A DNA stretch of 7,541 nt from UBA8437 sp003445035 (GTDB lineage Bacteria; Planctomycetota; Planctomycetia; Planctomycetales; Planctomycetaceae). Positions 5,740 through 7,541 of this stretch are shown piece after piece. The DNA is taken from contig CALCHI010000341.1 in assembly GCA_937901285.1 (NCBI GenBank), positions 1-7,541 on the forward strand, in the 5' to 3' direction. Both the position numbers and the translations under genes were made by a program. The stretch's first letter is position 1, and each line of letters begins with the position of its first letter. The notes beneath the pieces are model-generated. The model did no database searches, was not told the DNA's origin, and was given only the letters and a program-made list of their open reading frames with translations.

Positions 5740-6909
5740 CTATCGGTACATTCGCCGTCTGAGTTCACCAAGTGGATAAAACGTGTCTCGCCAGCGAACC
5801 CCTCCTTGGCGGAGCGTGATGACCATCGAGCGCAGGAAGGCAAAGAGGATGCCGGCCGCGGCCGGCAGAAGCATTGGGAGGACCCATGGCCGTGTCCCCA
5901 GGACATGGGCCCCTGCGGAATAGCAGAGGTGTGAAACGGCCACGGTGGCGGCGAACCCCCAGGTGACAGGCCCGCTGCAAAGGGCGAGGGCGAGTACGGG
6001 CGAGAAAAAAAACAGGACCGCCGACAACAGAAGAAAGCAGGTGCGAGGAATCGAATATTTCAGTGCAGCGAAACCGTTCTTCTCCAATCCGGTGATAGTC
6101 GTCCAAGCCGACTGTTGCCAGCGGACTTTCAGGAGGTCCCCGGCCACCAACAGGTCGGCGCGGGCCCCGTGGCGTTTGAGCAACTGGCCCAGCCTCAGGT
6201 CGTCCGCGATCTCGTAGGCTATCGGGTGATGGCCGCCGGCCGCCTCGTAGAAATCACGACGGACGAGATTGAATGCTCCCACGCCGGCATAAATGTGCCT
6301 GGTGGGCAGGCGGATCAGCCAGGGCTGTGTGGCGGCTGCGAAAATCAGCCCGAAAAACGAGACCAGGGCGGTTTCCAGATAGCCACCCGTCAACATCGAC
6401 GGGATGATCGCCAGGTGATCCAGTCGTTGTGCCAATGCCCAGGACACCGTCAGTCGAATTGTGTTGGGTTCGTAGAGGACATCGCCGTCGGTGAACAGGA
6501 TCCAGTCGCCGGTGGCCTGGCGGGCTCCCTGCCACATCGCGTGGTTTTTTCCCAGCCAGTCGGACGGCAGTTCGTGGATGTGCACGGCTCGCGTCCGCGT
6601 GTCGGTTGCGGCAAGTCGGTCAATCTCCTGGCCCGTGCTGTCCTCGGAGCGATCGTTGACGGCGATCAGTTCGAGATCGGGATAGTCGGAGGCAAGTAGC
6701 GAGGCGAGGCAGTCGGAGATGCGATCGCCTTCGTCCTTGGCGGTGATCACCACCGTCACCCTGGGCAAGGTCTCCGGATCTCGTATCCTCCGGGCCAGTT
6801 TTGGGAAACGTCGCCACCACAGGATCAGCAGCGGCAGTCCCAGGCCGAGACACCACAGTCCACAGAGGGCCCATCCCAGGGCTGTTAGTGTGAGATCCAT
6901 GATGGGCAT
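5740..6909 (-). CDS. Membrane-anchored family 2 glycosyltransferase (CrtQ/HpnB-like)
   Basis: This 389-residue protein has a hydrophobic N-terminal segment (about 8-32), a GT-A catalytic domain facing the cytosol (about 50-265) and three hydrophobic C-terminal segments (about 290-310, 316-336, 343-362). The nucleotide-sugar domain shows VTVVITAKDEGDRI (51-64), VNDRSEDST (84-92), LPSDWLGKNHAMWQGA (114-129) and the metal-binding DGD (141-143). It continues with GAFNLVRR (211-218) and EIADDLRLG (233-241), which carries the likely catalytic acid pair, and then VRWQQS (262-267). The LGKNHA and GAFN-type motifs place it near enzymes that glycosylate membrane lipids such as carotenoids or hopanoids. 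Donor and acceptor cannot be read from the sequence, and no carotenoid or hopanoid gene is in view. An in-frame ATG at 6900 is an alternative start; neither has a clear Shine-Dalgarno. Its gene reads toward rpsD and diverges from the DUF6807 gene. Confidence 0.88.
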   Translation of the reverse strand: MPIMDLTLTALGWALCGLWCLGLGLPLLILWWRRFPKLARRIRDPETLPRVTVVITAKDEGDRISDCLASLLASDYPDLELIAVNDRSEDSTGQEIDRLAATDTRTRAVHIHELPSDWLGKNHAMWQGARQATGDWILFTDGDVLYEPNTIRLTVSWALAQRLDHLAIIPSMLTGGYLETALVSFFGLIFAAATQPWLIRLPTRHIYAGVGAFNLVRRDFYEAAGGHHPIAYEIADDLRLGQLLKRHGARADLLVAGDLLKVRWQQSAWTTITGLEKNGFAALKYSIPRTCFLLLSAVLFFFSPVLALALCSGPVTWGFAATVAVSHLCYSAGAHVLGTRPWVLPMLLPAAAGILFAFLRSMVITLRQGGVRWRDTFYPLGELRRRMYR

Positions 6910-6923
6910 TGTAACCAGGACGT

Positions 6924-6933
6924 CAGTATACTG
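6924..6933. promoter_or_regulatory. Palindromic -10 element shared by the divergent genes
   Basis: CAGTATACTG is a perfect 10-base palindrome in the 74-base gap between the two divergent genes. It places TATACT on both strands: 6927-6932 rightward, and 6930 to 6925 leftward. The -35 partners are weak (TGGGCA at 6903-6908 with an 18-base spacer rightward; GTGTCA at 6955 to 6950 with a 19-base spacer leftward). It could equally be a repressor half-site arrangement. Confidence 0.4.
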
Positions 6934-6983
6934 GCGGCGTGAGTGGGTGCTGACACGTCCGAAGTTGTGACGGGAGAATCAAA

Positions 6984-7541
6984 ATGAGTCATCGTGCGCC
7001 ATGGGTTTCGGTGTTGGTGACAGTTTCCGTCCTCTGTCTGGTGGATGGCCTGGCCGCCGCGGATCGGGTGGTCCTGTCGATCGACCTTCCGAGGGGGCTG
7101 CCGACGGGGCTCCGGATTCCGTTGCAGGCACGGGTGGAAGGGGCCGCGACCCCCGGAGCCGTGTTGGTCGCCCGCCATGAGGCCCTGGGGGAGGGCAACG
7201 TGGTCGTGCAGTGCCAGTCCGACGGGCGGGCTGCCTGGCTGCTGGCTGCGATTGGAAAGGGCCAGGCCGACGGGAAGCGGATTCGGGTCACCGGCGTCGT
7301 AAAAACGGACAGGGGTGGCGAGACGGGTGTGCGGTTCGTTGCTGCACCCGGGGGGATGGAATGTCGAGATGGGGACCGGAAGGTGATGTTTTACCATCGC
7401 GAACCTCGTTCACTCGACAACGGGACACACGTGGCTGCCAATTACTTTCACCCGCTTTATGGGCTCGGCGGGGAAGTGCTGACACAAGACTTTCCCAAGG
7501 ATCATCCTCATCACCATGGCATATTCTGGGCCTGGCACCAG
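6984..7541 (+). CDS. DUF6807 ('PmoA'-labelled) family exported protein, N-terminal part (runs off right edge)
   Basis: The frame is open for 186 codons to the window end. The ATG is preceded by GGGAG with a 7-base gap, a good ribosome binding site. Residues 1-26 look like a signal peptide: Arg4, a hydrophobic core VSVLVTVSVLCLV, then an AAA cleavage region before Asp27. Cys18 is not in a lipobox, so a soluble exported (periplasmic) protein is likely. After a variable beta-rich stretch come YFHPLYG (154-160), GEVLTQDFP (163-171) and HPHHHGIFWAWH (174-185), the histidine-rich signature I associate with DUF6807. That family was once labelled 'methane oxygenase PmoA', but it is unrelated to particulate methane monooxygenase and has no established reaction that I can name. 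It is abundant in planctomycetes, often among carbohydrate-degradation genes. The C-terminal part is outside the window. Confidence 0.82.
   Translation, partial: MSHRAPWVSVLVTVSVLCLVDGLAAADRVVLSIDLPRGLPTGLRIPLQARVEGAATPGAVLVARHEALGEGNVVVQCQSDGRAAWLLAAIGKGQADGKRIRVTGVVKTDRGGETGVRFVAAPGGMECRDGDRKVMFYHREPRSLDNGTHVAANYFHPLYGLGGEVLTQDFPKDHPHHHGIFWAWHQ

Noticed and set aside
6115..6699. A 194-codon plus-strand open frame inside the glycosyltransferase gene.
   Set aside because: It is antisense to a continuous family-2 glycosyltransferase frame and shows no domain signal.
7452..7541. The 'PmoA' label, taken as a possible methane monooxygenase subunit.
   Set aside because: The protein has a cleavable signal peptide and a HPHHHG-type motif, not the membrane-spanning PmoA fold; the name in this family is a historical mislabel.
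1..7541. Search for CRISPR repeats, insertion-sequence ends, tRNA or rRNA genes and attachment sites.
   Set aside because: I saw no spaced direct repeats, transposase, terminal inverted repeats with target duplications, or cloverleaf-like stretches; nearly all bases are in recognised genes.

Overview
The window reads as an ordinary chromosomal housekeeping segment of a GC-rich bacterium. The best guess for the organism is a member of the Planctomycetota. The reasons are the general look of the S4, NMP-kinase and PRPP-synthetase proteins, the presence of a DUF6807 ('PmoA'-type) exported protein (a family common in that phylum), and several genes with no clear Shine-Dalgarno site. This assignment is an inference from remembered family patterns, not a database result. 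Every gene-sized stretch is accounted for. No gap exceeds about 200 bases, and I see no mobile element, CRISPR array, tRNA or rRNA.

Layout. At the left edge the 5' part of serC (phosphoserine aminotransferase) runs leftward out of the window. Diverging from it across a 119-base gap is a rightward pair: a PRPP synthetase gene (prs) with unusual active-site loops, then, after 46 bases, a full-length mutS. mutS converges, 27 bases apart, on a leftward pair: rpsD (ribosomal protein S4) followed by an adenylate-kinase-family gene (adk). rpsD has a good sigma70-type promoter of its own and a small leader hairpin. Upstream of rpsD, also leftward, is a membrane-anchored family-2 glycosyltransferase. 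Diverging from that gene, and running off the right edge, is the start of a secreted DUF6807 protein.

How the genes relate. PRPP synthetase (nucleotide, His and Trp precursors), SerC (serine and pyridoxal phosphate), NMP kinase and S4 are core metabolism and translation, and MutS starts mismatch repair. They look like neighbours rather than one pathway. rpsD next to adk resembles a remnant of the classical spc/alpha ribosomal-protein cluster. The glycosyltransferase and DUF6807 pair is the only accessory-looking part and shares a very short divergent promoter region.

I found no convincing undescribed system. The most useful follow-ups are the atypical PRPP-synthetase loop, the ambiguous NMP-kinase subtype, the detached rpsD-adk unit and the palindromic divergent -10 element.
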